Part shown: piece by piece, positions 1-8,000 of the stretch
Layout of the letters: each line of letters starts with the position of its first letter
How positions within the stretch are numbered: position 1 is the first letter of the stretch
Assembly (NCBI GenBank): GCA_025999435.1
Contig: BNXH01000028.1
Location: forward strand, 1-23,512
Direction: 5' to 3'
Length of the DNA: 23,512 nucleotides
DNA from: Bacteroidia bacterium
Lineage (GTDB): Bacteria; Bacteroidota; Bacteroidia; Bacteroidales; Dysgonomonadaceae
The notes under the pieces: generated by a model
The model's input: the letters and a program-made list of their open reading frames with translations, nothing else
Database searches by the model: none
What the model was told of the DNA's origin: nothing
Program-made: the position numbers and the translations under genes

Positions 1-243
1 GTTTAGCCTTTAAGTCCGTTATGGGTCGGACGTTGAAGCGGGGGCGCAAAAGCGTTTTTGGTTCCTTTTGCGGCTTTGGGCAAAAGGGACGCAAGCAATC
101 TGTGATTGCGCGCAGAGAAGTTGATGCGAATAACCGAACAATTAATTACATACACTTCGTTCCTGTGATTATTAATTCAACTGCTGATTAACATTATTTA
201 TAAGATATATATATATTTAAGTCATGCTTTTAGCTTGATTTTG
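1..243. repeat. Palindrome-rich intergenic DNA left of galE
   Basis: No convincing coding region is seen. Several short inverted repeats overlap: CGCAAAAG at 45-52 with CTTTTGCG at 65-72; GTTCCTTTTGC at 61-71 with GCAAAAGGGAC at 80-90 (one G-T pair), which competes for the same central bases; and GCAATC at 95-100 with GATTGC at 104-109. No T-run follows any of them, so they do not look like a simple terminator on the plus strand. The G+C-rich left part next to AT-rich DNA suggests a dispersed intergenic repeat, part of which may lie outside the window. Confidence 0.4.
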
Positions 244-251
244 TATCTTTG
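244..251 (+). promoter_or_regulatory. galE promoter, Bacteroidota -7 box
   Basis: TATCTTTG matches the TAnnTTTG -7 element of the Bacteroidota housekeeping sigma factor. It lies 25 bp before the galE ATG, giving a leader of about 20 nt. There is no good TTTG at the expected -33 position; TTTA at 216-219 is the nearest candidate. Confidence 0.65.
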
Positions 252-276
252 CTACCTAATCTAAAATCACTTAAAA

Positions 277-1311
277 ATGAAAGGGAAAATACTAGTAACG
301 GGAGGCGCCGGCTACATTGGTTCTCACACTGTAGTAGAGCTGCAAAATGCCGGATATTCCGTAGTTATTATCGATAACTTATCAAATTCTACAACTGACT
401 CTATTGACGGAATCGAACGTATCACGGGTATTCGTCCGGTTTTCGAAAGATTGGACTGTAATGATTTTGGCGGACTGAAAAAATTATTTACTGCTCATCC
501 CGATATCAAGGGGGTTATTCACTTTGCGGCAAGTAAGGCTGTGGGAGAATCAGTTCAAAAACCTTTACTTTACTACAGGAACAACTTAAACTCTCTGATT
601 AATCTGCTTGACTTAATGCCTGAATTCGGTGTCAAAAATATCGTGTTCTCTTCGTCATGTACTGTTTATGGCGAGCCGGATAAGAATCCGATAGATGAGA
701 GTGCTCCGATTAAGCCGGCAGAGTCTCCATACGGAAACACAAAGCAAATTAATGAAGAAATTATACGTGATGTTGTACGTTCGGGTGCACCTGTCAAAAG
801 TATTATTCTTCGTTACTTCAATCCTGTGGGAGCTCATCCTACAGCAGAGATCGGAGAACTGCCGAATGGTGTTCCTCAAAATCTGGTGCCTTATATCACA
901 CAGACGGCTATGGGTATCCGTCAGCAATTGAGTATATTCGGCGACGATTACAATACGCCTGACGGCTCATGTATCCGTGACTTTATCAATGTAGTAGATC
1001 TGGCAAAGGCTCATGTAATAGCCATCGATCGTATGCTTGGAGAAAAATCGCAGGACAAGGTTGAAATATTTAATCTTGGAACAGGGCGAGGAGTATCGGT
1101 ACTTGAACTGATCAAAGTCTTCGAGAAAGTATCGGGGACGAAACTGAATTATAAAATTGTAGGTCGCCGCGAAGGTGATATTGAAAAGATTTGGGCCGAA
1201 CCAAAACACGCTAATACAGTGTTGGGCTGGACAGCAAAAGAAAATATCGAAGATACAATGGCTTCCGCATGGAAATGGCAATTGAAGCTTCGTGAAAAAG
1301 GTATTATGTAA
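277..1311 (+). CDS. galE: UDP-glucose 4-epimerase
   Basis: GalE interconverts UDP-glucose and UDP-galactose with bound NAD, in the cytoplasm; it serves the Leloir pathway and supplies galactose for glycans. The 344-residue protein has the usual family length. Seen directly: the Rossmann dinucleotide loop GGAGYIGSH at about residues 9-17, the SSSCTVYG strand at about 125-132, and the catalytic YxxxK as Y152-GNT-K156, which defines extended short-chain dehydrogenases. The NLSNS segment near residue 34 and the FNPVGAH segment are typical of GalE. The ATG follows a TATCTTTG box by 25 bp. It is a single-gene unit, with a palindromic element about 20 bp after the stop. Related sugar-nucleotide epimerases are the only real alternative; the length and motifs favour GalE. 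Confidence 0.95.
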   Translation: MKGKILVTGGAGYIGSHTVVELQNAGYSVVIIDNLSNSTTDSIDGIERITGIRPVFERLDCNDFGGLKKLFTAHPDIKGVIHFAASKAVGESVQKPLLYYRNNLNSLINLLDLMPEFGVKNIVFSSSCTVYGEPDKNPIDESAPIKPAESPYGNTKQINEEIIRDVVRSGAPVKSIILRYFNPVGAHPTAEIGELPNGVPQNLVPYITQTAMGIRQQLSIFGDDYNTPDGSCIRDFINVVDLAKAHVIAIDRMLGEKSQDKVEIFNLGTGRGVSVLELIKVFEKVSGTKLNYKIVGRREGDIEKIWAEPKHANTVLGWTAKENIEDTMASAWKWQLKLREKGIM

Positions 1312-1329
1312 TTCTACTATATGTATAAG

Positions 1330-1537
1330 AAAGAGGGTGTGTCAAAAGTATTTTTTACTATCTATTTACATACGCTACGCTCCTGTGACCGTTGGTTGTC
1401 ATGTTGAATTGCAAATCGGCGGAGCCAACAGGAGTGAAACATCTCTTTTCCTGAGGAATGAGATCCTTCGTTGCACTCAGGATGACAAAGAGGATAACAC
1501 TTTGATAGTGTAATTTTACTTTTGACACATCCCCTTT
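1330..1537. mobile_element. MITE-like palindromic element A
   Basis: A 208-bp non-coding block is bounded by imperfect inverted repeats. The left end (1330-1350) and the right end (1517-1537) match over 21 bp with two differences, sharing the core TGTGTCAAAAGTA. Similarity continues inward (TTTTTTACTATC on the left, GATAGTGTAATTTTA on the right), giving arms of about 33 bp. The interior has further short inverted repeats, such as CTCCTGT with ACAGGAG. No transposase is present and no target duplication is obvious. The right end overlaps the last bases of the phoH stop codon. The outer ends resemble those of the element at 12917-13050. Confidence 0.65.
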
Positions 1538-2513
1538 AGTTTTCAGTTAACTTTTTGGGTACCTCCAATTTTTTCACCCTTTTATCTTCTTTCTCGTAAG
1601 CTTCTACAATTCGTTGTACCAGCTTATGACGAACAATATCGGCCTTGTCGAATTCAATATGCCCTATTCCTTTTACACCTTTCAGTACGCGCAATGCGTG
1701 CTTCAGTCCCGATAGTTGCGAAGGGGGTAGATCTATTTGTGTAATATCTCCCGTAATGATCATTTTTGCATTCATCCCCAAGCGTGTCAGAAACATTTTT
1801 ATCTGATGTACACTCGTATTCTGAGCTTCATCAAGTATTATGACGGCATCACTGAGAGTTCGTCCGCGCATAAAGGCAAGGGGAGCTATCTGGATAGTCT
1901 TGTTCTCGATATAATCTTTCAGTTTAGCCGGAGCAATCATGTCTTCTAACGCGTCATATAAAGGCTGCAAATACGGGTCGATCTTATCTTTCATGTCTCC
2001 CGGCAGAAATCCAAGCTTTTCGCCTGCTTCTACGGCAGGGCGGCTCAGGATAATCTTTTTTATCTCCTTATTCTTTAACGCTTTCACCGCAAGAGCAATT
2101 GCTGTATAGGTTTTACCCGATCCGGCCGGGCCAATGCCGAACACCATATCGTTTTCGTAAAAACTATCTACAAATTTCTGCTGGTTGGGAGTACGTGCGA
2201 AAATAGGCTTTCCGTTGATGCCATATATGATAAGGTTGTCCTGTTTCACTACATTCGGTAATTTCCCTTTCACAATATCTATAATATCTTCCGATGTAAG
2301 CTTGTTGCGATCGGCAGAGAATTGTTCGAGCTCTCTTATCTTTTCCTCGAACAGAGGTATATCCTCGGCATTACCGATAGCTTTAATGGCATTGCCACGC
2401 GCTACTATTCGCACTCTTGGAAAAAGTGTTTTAAGTAATTGAATATTTGAATTGTTTATCCCGAAAAATACGACAGGGTCGATGTGTTCTAAAATAATTA
2501 TTTGTTCTATCAT
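1536..2513 (-). CDS. PhoH-like P-loop ATPase (YbeZ family)
   Basis: This 325-residue protein belongs to the PhoH/YbeZ family: cytoplasmic NTPases linked to RNA metabolism, and in many bacteria to the ribosome maturation endonuclease YbeY. An N-terminal segment resembling the family's nucleic-acid-binding region (about 1-110) precedes the ATPase core. Walker A GPAGSGKT is at about 128-135, and the Walker B strand AVIILDEAQN at about 223-232. The RTPNQQKFVD motif before Walker A is typical of the family. ybeY is not adjacent here. The stop codon coincides with the outer end of palindromic element A, so the extreme C-terminus may have been trimmed or rewritten by that insertion. A variant minus-strand -7 box, TATCTTTA, lies near 2583-2590. 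Confidence 0.92.
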   Translation of the reverse strand: MIEQIIILEHIDPVVFFGINNSNIQLLKTLFPRVRIVARGNAIKAIGNAEDIPLFEEKIRELEQFSADRNKLTSEDIIDIVKGKLPNVVKQDNLIIYGINGKPIFARTPNQQKFVDSFYENDMVFGIGPAGSGKTYTAIALAVKALKNKEIKKIILSRPAVEAGEKLGFLPGDMKDKIDPYLQPLYDALEDMIAPAKLKDYIENKTIQIAPLAFMRGRTLSDAVIILDEAQNTSVHQIKMFLTRLGMNAKMIITGDITQIDLPPSQLSGLKHALRVLKGVKGIGHIEFDKADIVRHKLVQRIVEAYEKEDKRVKKLEVPKKLTEN

Positions 2514-2655
2514 TCAGTTGAATAATTAACTATGTACCATATGTTTTAATTATTGTCGGGTGTTTGGTAATGGTAATGGCCTATAAAGATAATCGATATA
2601 TTCTTTGTTCTGCATAAAATAGAGCGAATTAATTATAGATCTTTTAATTTAACTT

Positions 2656-2689
2656 TTTGGGTGAAAATTTTTAAAAAGGGTTATATTTG
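2656..2689 (+). promoter_or_regulatory. Promoter of the outer-membrane barrel gene
   Basis: A -33 TTTG (2656-2659) and a -7 TATATTTG (2682-2689) are separated by 22 bp, a good match to the Bacteroidota promoter. Transcription would begin near 2696, so an ATG-like start at 2661 lies upstream of the transcript and cannot be the real start. Confidence 0.75.
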
Positions 2690-2735
2690 CAGCCGGATTA
2701 ACCAAATTTTTAACAACAAAATAATGATTATTTTT

Positions 2736-3338
2736 ATGAAGACGATTTTCAAAACATGTTTAGTTGCTATTGCACTATTAGTTGGCATTAACACTTACGC
2801 GCAAGACAAACCTATTGCTTTCGGAGTAAAAGCCGGAGTGAATCTTTCAAACTTTAGTGGAGATCTAGGAGGTGATGCGAAAATAGGTTTTAATGTAGGA
2901 GTCACTCTTGATTACGGATTATCCCCTGATCTGTATTTATTAACAGGTTTGGATTATTCATTACAAGGAACAAAGGAAGGTGATTCAAAAATTAATTTAT
3001 CATATCTGAAGTTACCTATACATTTAGGTTATAAGTTATTAGTTGCTGATAATACTAAAATAGTATTTCGCGCAGGGCCATATGTTGGGTTTGCTGTTGA
3101 TGGAAAATATAAGAGAGGAGCTGTAAGTGTTGATGCATTCAATAAAGATTTAGAGGATGTGTTAGGCTTTAAATATAATAGATTCGATTTCGGACTTGGT
3201 TTAGGCGTTGGTCTTGAATTTGGCAAGATAGGTGTAGGTCTTGGATATGATTTCGGACTTGTAGATATTGTTGATACAGGAGGCTTAGCTAAAATTAAGA
3301 ATATGAACGCTTACCTGACATTAGGATACAAATTCTAA
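2736..3338 (+). CDS. PorT-like outer-membrane beta-barrel protein
   Basis: A 200-residue secreted protein. The start at 2736 is chosen because it gives a clean signal peptide (positive MKTIFK, a hydrophobic stretch, then NTYAQ as the likely cleavage region) and lies downstream of the promoter at 2656-2689. The mature part has alternating beta strands rich in Gly and aromatic residues (GVKAGVNLSNF, VGVTLDYGL, LTGLDYSLQG, LGYKLL, FRAGPYVGFAVDG, FGLGLGVGLEFG) and ends in YLTLGYKF with a terminal Phe, as expected for an outer-membrane barrel. It fits the outer membrane protein beta-barrel family (PorT-like) common in Bacteroidota. The ligand or role is unknown. It is monocistronic and ends at a strong terminator. 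ATG at 2724 is an alternative start. Confidence 0.85.
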   Translation: MKTIFKTCLVAIALLVGINTYAQDKPIAFGVKAGVNLSNFSGDLGGDAKIGFNVGVTLDYGLSPDLYLLTGLDYSLQGTKEGDSKINLSYLKLPIHLGYKLLVADNTKIVFRAGPYVGFAVDGKYKRGAVSVDAFNKDLEDVLGFKYNRFDFGLGLGVGLEFGKIGVGLGYDFGLVDIVDTGGLAKIKNMNAYLTLGYKF

Positions 3339-3360
3339 TAAAAAAATATTAGATATAGAG

Positions 3361-3390
3361 AAGCCCGGTTGTATAGCCGGGCTTTATTTT
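3361..3390 (+). terminator. Terminator between convergent genes
   Basis: AAGCCCGG (3361-3368) and CCGGGCTT (3377-3384) form a perfect 8-bp stem with an 8-nt loop, followed by a T-rich tract up to 3390. It ends the barrel-protein transcript. Read on the minus strand it may also serve the convergent threonine synthase gene, whose stop lies directly beside it. Confidence 0.85.
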
Positions 3391-4689
3391 TTAGCTTAAT
3401 AGATATTCTTTAAACCCGTCAAAATTTTTTCCTAAAGAAACACTTTGTTTCTCTCCCTTCATAAATTTCTGTAATTTCTCGGGTACAGGCACTTTTTCAT
3501 TTACTATACCTTCCACTACTTCGAGAAACTTAGCCGGATGAGCCGTTTCTAAAAATATGCCTGTTTCGTCAGGCTTCAAGCCATCTTTTAATGCCTGATA
3601 ACCGCATGCTCCGTGAGGATCGAGCAAATAACCTGTTTCGGTATAAGTCTTTTTTACAGTTTCTTTAATACTTTCATCCTTATACCATTCTCCCGAAATA
3701 TCTTTTTTTATCTTGCTCAACGACTTGTTGTATAGATCCAGTATTCGTACAAAATTACTGGGATCACCCACATCCATGGCATTGGCTATCGTTTGCACCG
3801 AAGGGCGAGGGTTATATTCTCCCGTTTGCAGATATTCATAGAAAATATCGTTGCTGTTGTTTGCCGCAATAAAACGCCTGATTGGTAAGCCCATGCGTTT
3901 TGCGATCAGTCCGGCAGTTATATTTCCAAAGTTACCGCTAGGTACAGAAAATACTACATTATTTGCTCTTCCTTGCTTTGCCAATTGGGCGTATGCATAA
4001 AAATAATAGAAAGCCTGGGGGAGGAAACGCGCGACATTAATAGAATTGGCCGATGTCAGATTCAGTTTAGAATTGAGTTCTTTGTCAAGGAAAGCGGCTT
4101 TTACCAAAGTCTGGCAATCGTCGAAAGTTCCGTTTACTTCTATTGCTGTAATATTCTGTCCCAGCGTTGTAAACTGGGATTCCTGTATCCGGCTGACTTT
4201 CCCTTTCGGATAGAGGACATAAACATGAATTCCTTCTACTCCCAGAAATCCGTTTGCTACGGCACTTCCCGTATCTCCTGATGTGGCAACTAATACTTTC
4301 ACATCTTTTTGTCCTTGCTTCCGGATGAAATATCCGAGTAACCGTGCCATAAAGCGTGCACCTACATCCTTGAAAGCTAAAGTAGGTCCGTGAAACAGTT
4401 CCAGGCTATATATATTATCCGTTACATGCACAACAGGAGTGTCGAAATTCAGGGTGTCATATACTATTTCTTTCAATGTATCCTTTTCTATATCGTCTCC
4501 GAAAAAAGCATGAGCAATGGTATAGGCAATTTCCTGAAAAGACAGGCTTCCTATGTTTTCGTAGAAAGAGGCGGGCAAAAGCTTTATTGTTTCGGGCATA
4601 AAAAGCCCTTTATCCGGCGCTAATCCCTTAACAACAGCTTCTTGCAAAGTAACATAGGGTGCTTGTCCGTTTGTACTGTAATATTTCAT
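3391..4689 (-). CDS. thrC: Threonine synthase
   Basis: ThrC is the PLP-dependent enzyme that converts O-phospho-L-homoserine to threonine and phosphate, the last step of threonine synthesis. The 432 residues match the family length. The N-terminal YYSTNGQAPYVTLQEAVVKGLAPDKGLF segment is diagnostic. GPTLAFKDVGARF carries the PLP-binding Lys at about residue 107, and ATSGDTGSAV and SVPSGNFGN match the phosphate- and pyridoxal-binding loops. The gene stands alone: no thrA or thrB lies beside it. A TAATTTTG -7 box on the minus strand at 4736-4743 gives a leader of about 40 nt. I see no obvious Thr-rich leader peptide or attenuator. Confidence 0.95.
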   Translation of the reverse strand: MKYYSTNGQAPYVTLQEAVVKGLAPDKGLFMPETIKLLPASFYENIGSLSFQEIAYTIAHAFFGDDIEKDTLKEIVYDTLNFDTPVVHVTDNIYSLELFHGPTLAFKDVGARFMARLLGYFIRKQGQKDVKVLVATSGDTGSAVANGFLGVEGIHVYVLYPKGKVSRIQESQFTTLGQNITAIEVNGTFDDCQTLVKAAFLDKELNSKLNLTSANSINVARFLPQAFYYFYAYAQLAKQGRANNVVFSVPSGNFGNITAGLIAKRMGLPIRRFIAANNSNDIFYEYLQTGEYNPRPSVQTIANAMDVGDPSNFVRILDLYNKSLSKIKKDISGEWYKDESIKETVKKTYTETGYLLDPHGACGYQALKDGLKPDETGIFLETAHPAKFLEVVEGIVNEKVPVPEKLQKFMKGEKQSVSLGKNFDGFKEYLLS

Positions 4690-5020
4690 ATGATAATAAT
4701 TTTGATTTTAAAGGATGTATGGAAACTCGCATGGACAAAATTATCATAAGCTTTGGTGAATTTCTATTCATGCTCGTTTTCATATCAATTTGAATTAATC
4801 GAGAAGGCGAAAGTAACAATTTGAAACAAAATAGGCAATTAATGACTACACTATTTGTCGGGAATAGTGGATCCGACACTAAAAATCTATTTATTATATC
4901 TTCTTTGATCTCATTTGAACAGTTATACTAAAAAGGGAAAATTCCAGCCTTAATTATTTGTCTGTCAAAAAATAAGTCTTATCTTTGCACCTCATTTTGA
5001 ACAATTATAAATAATTACTT
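4690..5020. promoter_or_regulatory. Divergent promoter region, thrC and rpsO
   Basis: This 331-bp gap lies between divergent genes. For thrC, a minus-strand -7 TAATTTTG reads at 4736-4743, without a clear -33. For rpsO, a plus-strand -33 TTTG (4957-4960) and -7 TATCTTTG (4980-4987) are 19 bp apart, a strong match, giving a leader of about 27 nt before the rpsO ATG. The rest (about 4745-4955) is AT-rich with no convincing gene, repeat or RNA structure. Confidence 0.7.
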
Positions 5021-5290
5021 ATGTATTTAGATTCAGCTAAAAAGCAAGAACTCTTCGCTAAATACGGAAAGTCTAACACTGATACTGGCTCACCTGAGGC
5101 TCAGATAGCATTGTTTTCGTACCGTATTTCGCATTTAACTGAACACTTGAAGTTAAATAAGAAGGACTATAACACAGAAAGATCACTGAAACGTCTGGTA
5201 GGTAAACGTCGTCGTTTACTGGATTATCTAACTGCAAACGATATCGAAAGATACCGTGCGATAATCAAAGAACTAGGAATCAGAAAGTAA
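5021..5290 (+). CDS. rpsO: 30S ribosomal protein S15
   Basis: S15 binds 16S rRNA early in assembly of the small-subunit platform. The 89 residues equal the standard length. The conserved core is visible: TGSPEAQIALFSYRI, LTEHLKLNKKDYNTERSLKRLVGKRRRLLDYL, ending in RYRAIIKELGIRK. It has a good Bacteroidota promoter (4957-4987) and its own terminator, so it is monocistronic. The common rpsO-pnp linkage of other bacteria is absent here. Confidence 0.98.
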   Translation: MYLDSAKKQELFAKYGKSNTDTGSPEAQIALFSYRISHLTEHLKLNKKDYNTERSLKRLVGKRRRLLDYLTANDIERYRAIIKELGIRK

Positions 5291-5308
5291 TCTTCTGCAA
5301 GAAATTGA

Positions 5309-5340
5309 AAAGCGATTGTATATATACAGTCGCTTTTTTT
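5309..5340 (+). terminator. rpsO terminator
   Basis: AAAGCGA (5309-5315) pairs with TCGCTTT (5330-5336). The stem extends inward through a T-G pair and TGTA/TACA to a short TATA loop, and a run of T follows. It lies just after the rpsO stop. Confidence 0.9.
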
Positions 5341-5388
5341 TTATTTTATATCTACTACATCTGTTTTTTCTTATTAACTTTCACTTTG

Positions 5389-5415
5389 TGTAACACTCCT
5401 TTTTTTTACACGTAC
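5389..5415 (+). promoter_or_regulatory. ECF-type promoter of the sigma operon
   Basis: TGTAAC (5389-5394) and CGTAC (5411-5415) are separated by exactly 16 bp. An AAC-containing -35 and a CGT-containing -10 with 16-17 bp spacing are typical of ECF sigma-factor promoters, and no housekeeping TAnnTTTG box is present in this gap. Because the first gene downstream encodes an ECF sigma factor, autoregulation is the natural inference. Confidence 0.6.
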
Positions 5416-5445
5416 TAATATATGAAAAGAGATAACAAATAACGA

Positions 5446-5976
5446 ATGACCGGTATCGAGCCTGAAATAATAGACCAATGTAAAGAAGGGAAACATATGG
5501 CGCAGATGCACCTGTATGGCACTTTTTATAAAAGGGTTTATAATGTGTGCTACAGGGTATTGTATGATTCTCTTGAGGCCGAGGATGCTATGCAGGAAAG
5601 TTTTTTAAAAGCATTTTCTAGTATTGGAAGTTATAATGAATCGGTTCCGTTCGAAGCTTGGTTGGTCAGGATTGCAATCAATACATCTATCGATAAATTG
5701 AGACGAAAAGACGTTGACGTAATCAGTCTGAACGAGAATATATATTCAGGAATATCTGATGACAATGATGATGAAGACTGGGAGAAAATTACCGACAAAG
5801 TGAATCAAGTGAAGACTGCAATAGAAAAACTGCCGGATTCGAACCGGTTGATTCTGAATTTATACCTGATAGAAGGCTACGATCACGAGGAAATCGCAGA
5901 AATATTAAATATAGCGCCCGGTACAGTCCGGATACAATATATGAGAGCAAAACAAAAATTATTACAACTTATCTGA
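5446..5976 (+). CDS. ECF RNA polymerase sigma factor
   Basis: This 176-residue sigma-70 family protein has only regions 2 and 4, as expected for ECF factors. Region 2 covers about 18-95 (LYGTFYKRVYNVCYRVLYDSLEAEDAMQESFLKAF, then PFEAWLVRIAINTSIDKLRR). Region 4 covers about 125-176 (IEKLPDSNRLILNLYLIEGYDHEEIAEILNIAPGTVRIQYMRAKQKL), including the -35-binding helix-turn-helix. An acidic linker (DDNDDEDWE) joins the two. It is the first gene of a four-gene operon with an ECF-type promoter, and the next gene starts 13 bp after its stop. Its regulon beyond this operon is unknown. Confidence 0.92.
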   Translation: MTGIEPEIIDQCKEGKHMAQMHLYGTFYKRVYNVCYRVLYDSLEAEDAMQESFLKAFSSIGSYNESVPFEAWLVRIAINTSIDKLRRKDVDVISLNENIYSGISDDNDDEDWEKITDKVNQVKTAIEKLPDSNRLILNLYLIEGYDHEEIAEILNIAPGTVRIQYMRAKQKLLQLI

Positions 5977-5989
5977 AAGAAGGCACAAT

Positions 5990-6523
5990 ATGAAACATAG
6001 AAGATATATAGAAAAAAACAGGAATCTGTTTGACGATATGGAGCCTTCATCAGGACATATGGAGCGTTTCGAGGCTTTGCTGAAACAGCAAGCCAAGGAA
6101 GAAAAACCACAACAACGAACAAAGAAAATAAGACTTTTCAGTATTATTTCAGTAGCCGCGTCTATTGTGATATTAGTTGCTGTCGCAATTAAAGTACGTA
6201 CACATGAACAACAAGTAGGGGTAATTCCTCAGGAAAATGTTATCGCAAATGATTTTGAATCTGTAAACCAGCGTTACAACCAACAGATGCAAACGCAGAT
6301 TTCAAATATTATGTGTAAGCTATCTCATACCGACCGGGAGAACCAAATACTGCTTACGGAGGATCTGCAAAAAATAATAGATGAGAATACCGGATTTGTA
6401 AATGAAATGTCTAAAAATGAGGATAAAGAACAGGCTATTTATTATTTGGAAAAACATTATGAGACAAATATTCAGGTACTCGAAGATATAAATCAAAAAT
6501 TAGGGAAACATACAAATTGTTAA
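5990..6523 (+). CDS. Likely anti-sigma factor, single-pass membrane protein
   Basis: A 177-residue protein with a hydrophilic N-terminal cytoplasmic part (about 1-45), one transmembrane helix (about 48-68, LFSIISVAASIVILVAVAIKV) and an extracytoplasmic part of about 110 residues with predicted helices. That topology, and its position directly after an ECF sigma gene, point to an anti-sigma factor. The zinc-binding HxxxCxxC motif of classical ECF anti-sigma factors is absent; the only Cys residues are in the C-terminal part. It would therefore be a non-ZAS type. Spacing of 13 bp and 11 bp to its neighbours fits translational coupling. Function is inferred from context only. Confidence 0.65.
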   Translation: MKHRRYIEKNRNLFDDMEPSSGHMERFEALLKQQAKEEKPQQRTKKIRLFSIISVAASIVILVAVAIKVRTHEQQVGVIPQENVIANDFESVNQRYNQQMQTQISNIMCKLSHTDRENQILLTEDLQKIIDENTGFVNEMSKNEDKEQAIYYLEKHYETNIQVLEDINQKLGKHTNC

Positions 6524-6534
6524 ATTAAAACACG

Positions 6535-7953
6535 ATGAGAAAATATATAGTATTAATCGTATTATGCACTTTGTCTTTATTAAAGACGGAAGCACAAGTG
6601 CAGCCTAAAGATTCTATTTGGAACTATAACTTTGGCTATGATTTTGATAAGGGTGCGTTTCTTAAAGATATGGAGGCGTTTAAAGGCGACTTGCAGAGTC
6701 TTGATTTTCCCGATTTTAGCAGTTTCAATTACGAGTTTTATGATTCTATATTCAAATATTATAAAATGGATACGGCCGGACTTAGCAAACTTAAAAATTT
6801 TGCTTTTGCCGATTCGGAAAAATTGAAAGAGCTAAGAGAGATGAGTGAAAATTTTAAAGTAGACACAGCCCTCTTTGGCAAATTCAAAAATTTCAAAATT
6901 GATACAACAGGCTTCCGCCGATTTAGAGGTCTTAAAGTGGATACATCAAACTTCCGGGTATTCAGAGGAATGCAAAAGCCGAGAGTGTTCAATTACAAAA
7001 ACAAAGGGAATGATATTTCTCAAAAAACTCCTGATCGTATAGAGAAGAAGACATTCTCAAATATTACGAAAGTGAACTTTGAGCACCAATATGGGAATAT
7101 TGTAGTTCAAGAGTCACCATCGAAACAGGTAGATTTAGAAATACAATATTTTGATACAAATGGAAAAAAGGCAATCGCTAATATTGTTTCTGCAAATAAT
7201 ACCCTGACTGTAAAAACCATAAATACAGGTTCAAATTCGGGTAGAATCAATTATGTGATAAGTGTTCCTAAGAATACGGCATTGGATGTAAACCTGAAAC
7301 ACGGGAATATAGTAATGGATAATTATCAGGGGGCATTCTCTTCCAACTTGGCCTATAGTAATCTTAAGGCAGGTTCGTTTATGAATGCAAAACCCGTGAT
7401 TCGAGGTAGTTATGGGAATGTCAAGATAGATAATGTTCAGGATATTACAATAAATGCATCTTACACGAATGTGAAGATCGACAATGTAAATAAAATGGAA
7501 TTGTCAGGAAGGTATAACAATTATAAGATCGACAAAGTAAAGGATATTGTAAATAAATCGGAGATTTCGGGAAGCTTTAAGATAGGTTCAATTGATAAGA
7601 TCGATGGGGATATGAAATATGTGAATATGGTGATCGATAACCTGACTTCGAGTTTCTCATCTAATTGTGACTATTCTAATATAAAAATAAATAATGTTTC
7701 GCCACGACTGGTAAATATTAATATAAACGGGCGGTACTCTGACGTTGTCCTTACTATTCCCGAGAATGTCTCGGCTTCATTCAATGTAGACCTTAAAAAC
7801 GGGAATTTCAATGTTGACAAAAGGCATGCGATAAAATATACCGAGCAAAGTGGTAATGCGAGACAGGTAATAAAAAAAGGTCAAATAGGTTTAAAGAAGC
7901 CGACTGCGGTGATAAGTATATCCAACAGTTACGCGGACGTCAAAATAAAATAA
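6535..7953 (+). CDS. Secreted DUF4097-like beta-helix protein with 13-residue repeats
   Basis: A 472-residue protein with a signal peptide (MRKYIVLIVLCTLSLLKTEA). After it come an aromatic/acidic segment and four copies of a 13-residue repeat with the pattern [FYL]K[VIM]DTxx[FL]xx[FL][KR][NG] at about 76-88, 107-119, 120-132 and 133-145. From about residue 170 onward there are repeated short strands (GNIVVQ, GNVKIDNV, TNVKIDNV, NNYKIDKV, SNIKINNV) that look like coils of a right-handed beta helix, as in the DUF4097 putative adhesins. It follows the presumed anti-sigma gene by 11 bp, so it is probably an envelope product or sensor of the ECF module. No anchor is obvious; periplasmic or surface location is inferred. 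Confidence 0.75.
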   Translation: MRKYIVLIVLCTLSLLKTEAQVQPKDSIWNYNFGYDFDKGAFLKDMEAFKGDLQSLDFPDFSSFNYEFYDSIFKYYKMDTAGLSKLKNFAFADSEKLKELREMSENFKVDTALFGKFKNFKIDTTGFRRFRGLKVDTSNFRVFRGMQKPRVFNYKNKGNDISQKTPDRIEKKTFSNITKVNFEHQYGNIVVQESPSKQVDLEIQYFDTNGKKAIANIVSANNTLTVKTINTGSNSGRINYVISVPKNTALDVNLKHGNIVMDNYQGAFSSNLAYSNLKAGSFMNAKPVIRGSYGNVKIDNVQDITINASYTNVKIDNVNKMELSGRYNNYKIDKVKDIVNKSEISGSFKIGSIDKIDGDMKYVNMVIDNLTSSFSSNCDYSNIKINNVSPRLVNININGRYSDVVLTIPENVSASFNVDLKNGNFNVDKRHAIKYTEQSGNARQVIKKGQIGLKKPTAVISISNSYADVKIK

Positions 7954-8000
7954 TAATATGTCTTTTTGGACAGCCTTATTAACCTAACAACATTTTACAT

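Noticed and set aside
655..1281. Reading frames antisense or out of frame inside galE
   Set aside because: They are shadows of galE with no independent support.
1292..1513. 73-codon plus-strand frame after galE
   Set aside because: It overlaps the galE end and then runs through palindromic element A; its composition is that of the repeat.
2661..2735. N-terminal extension of the barrel protein
   Set aside because: It lies over the promoter, and the extension would bury the signal peptide.
4628..4879. 83-codon minus-strand reading frame over the thrC start
   Set aside because: It begins with GTG, overlaps thrC in another frame, has no domain or promoter of its own, and a low-complexity composition.
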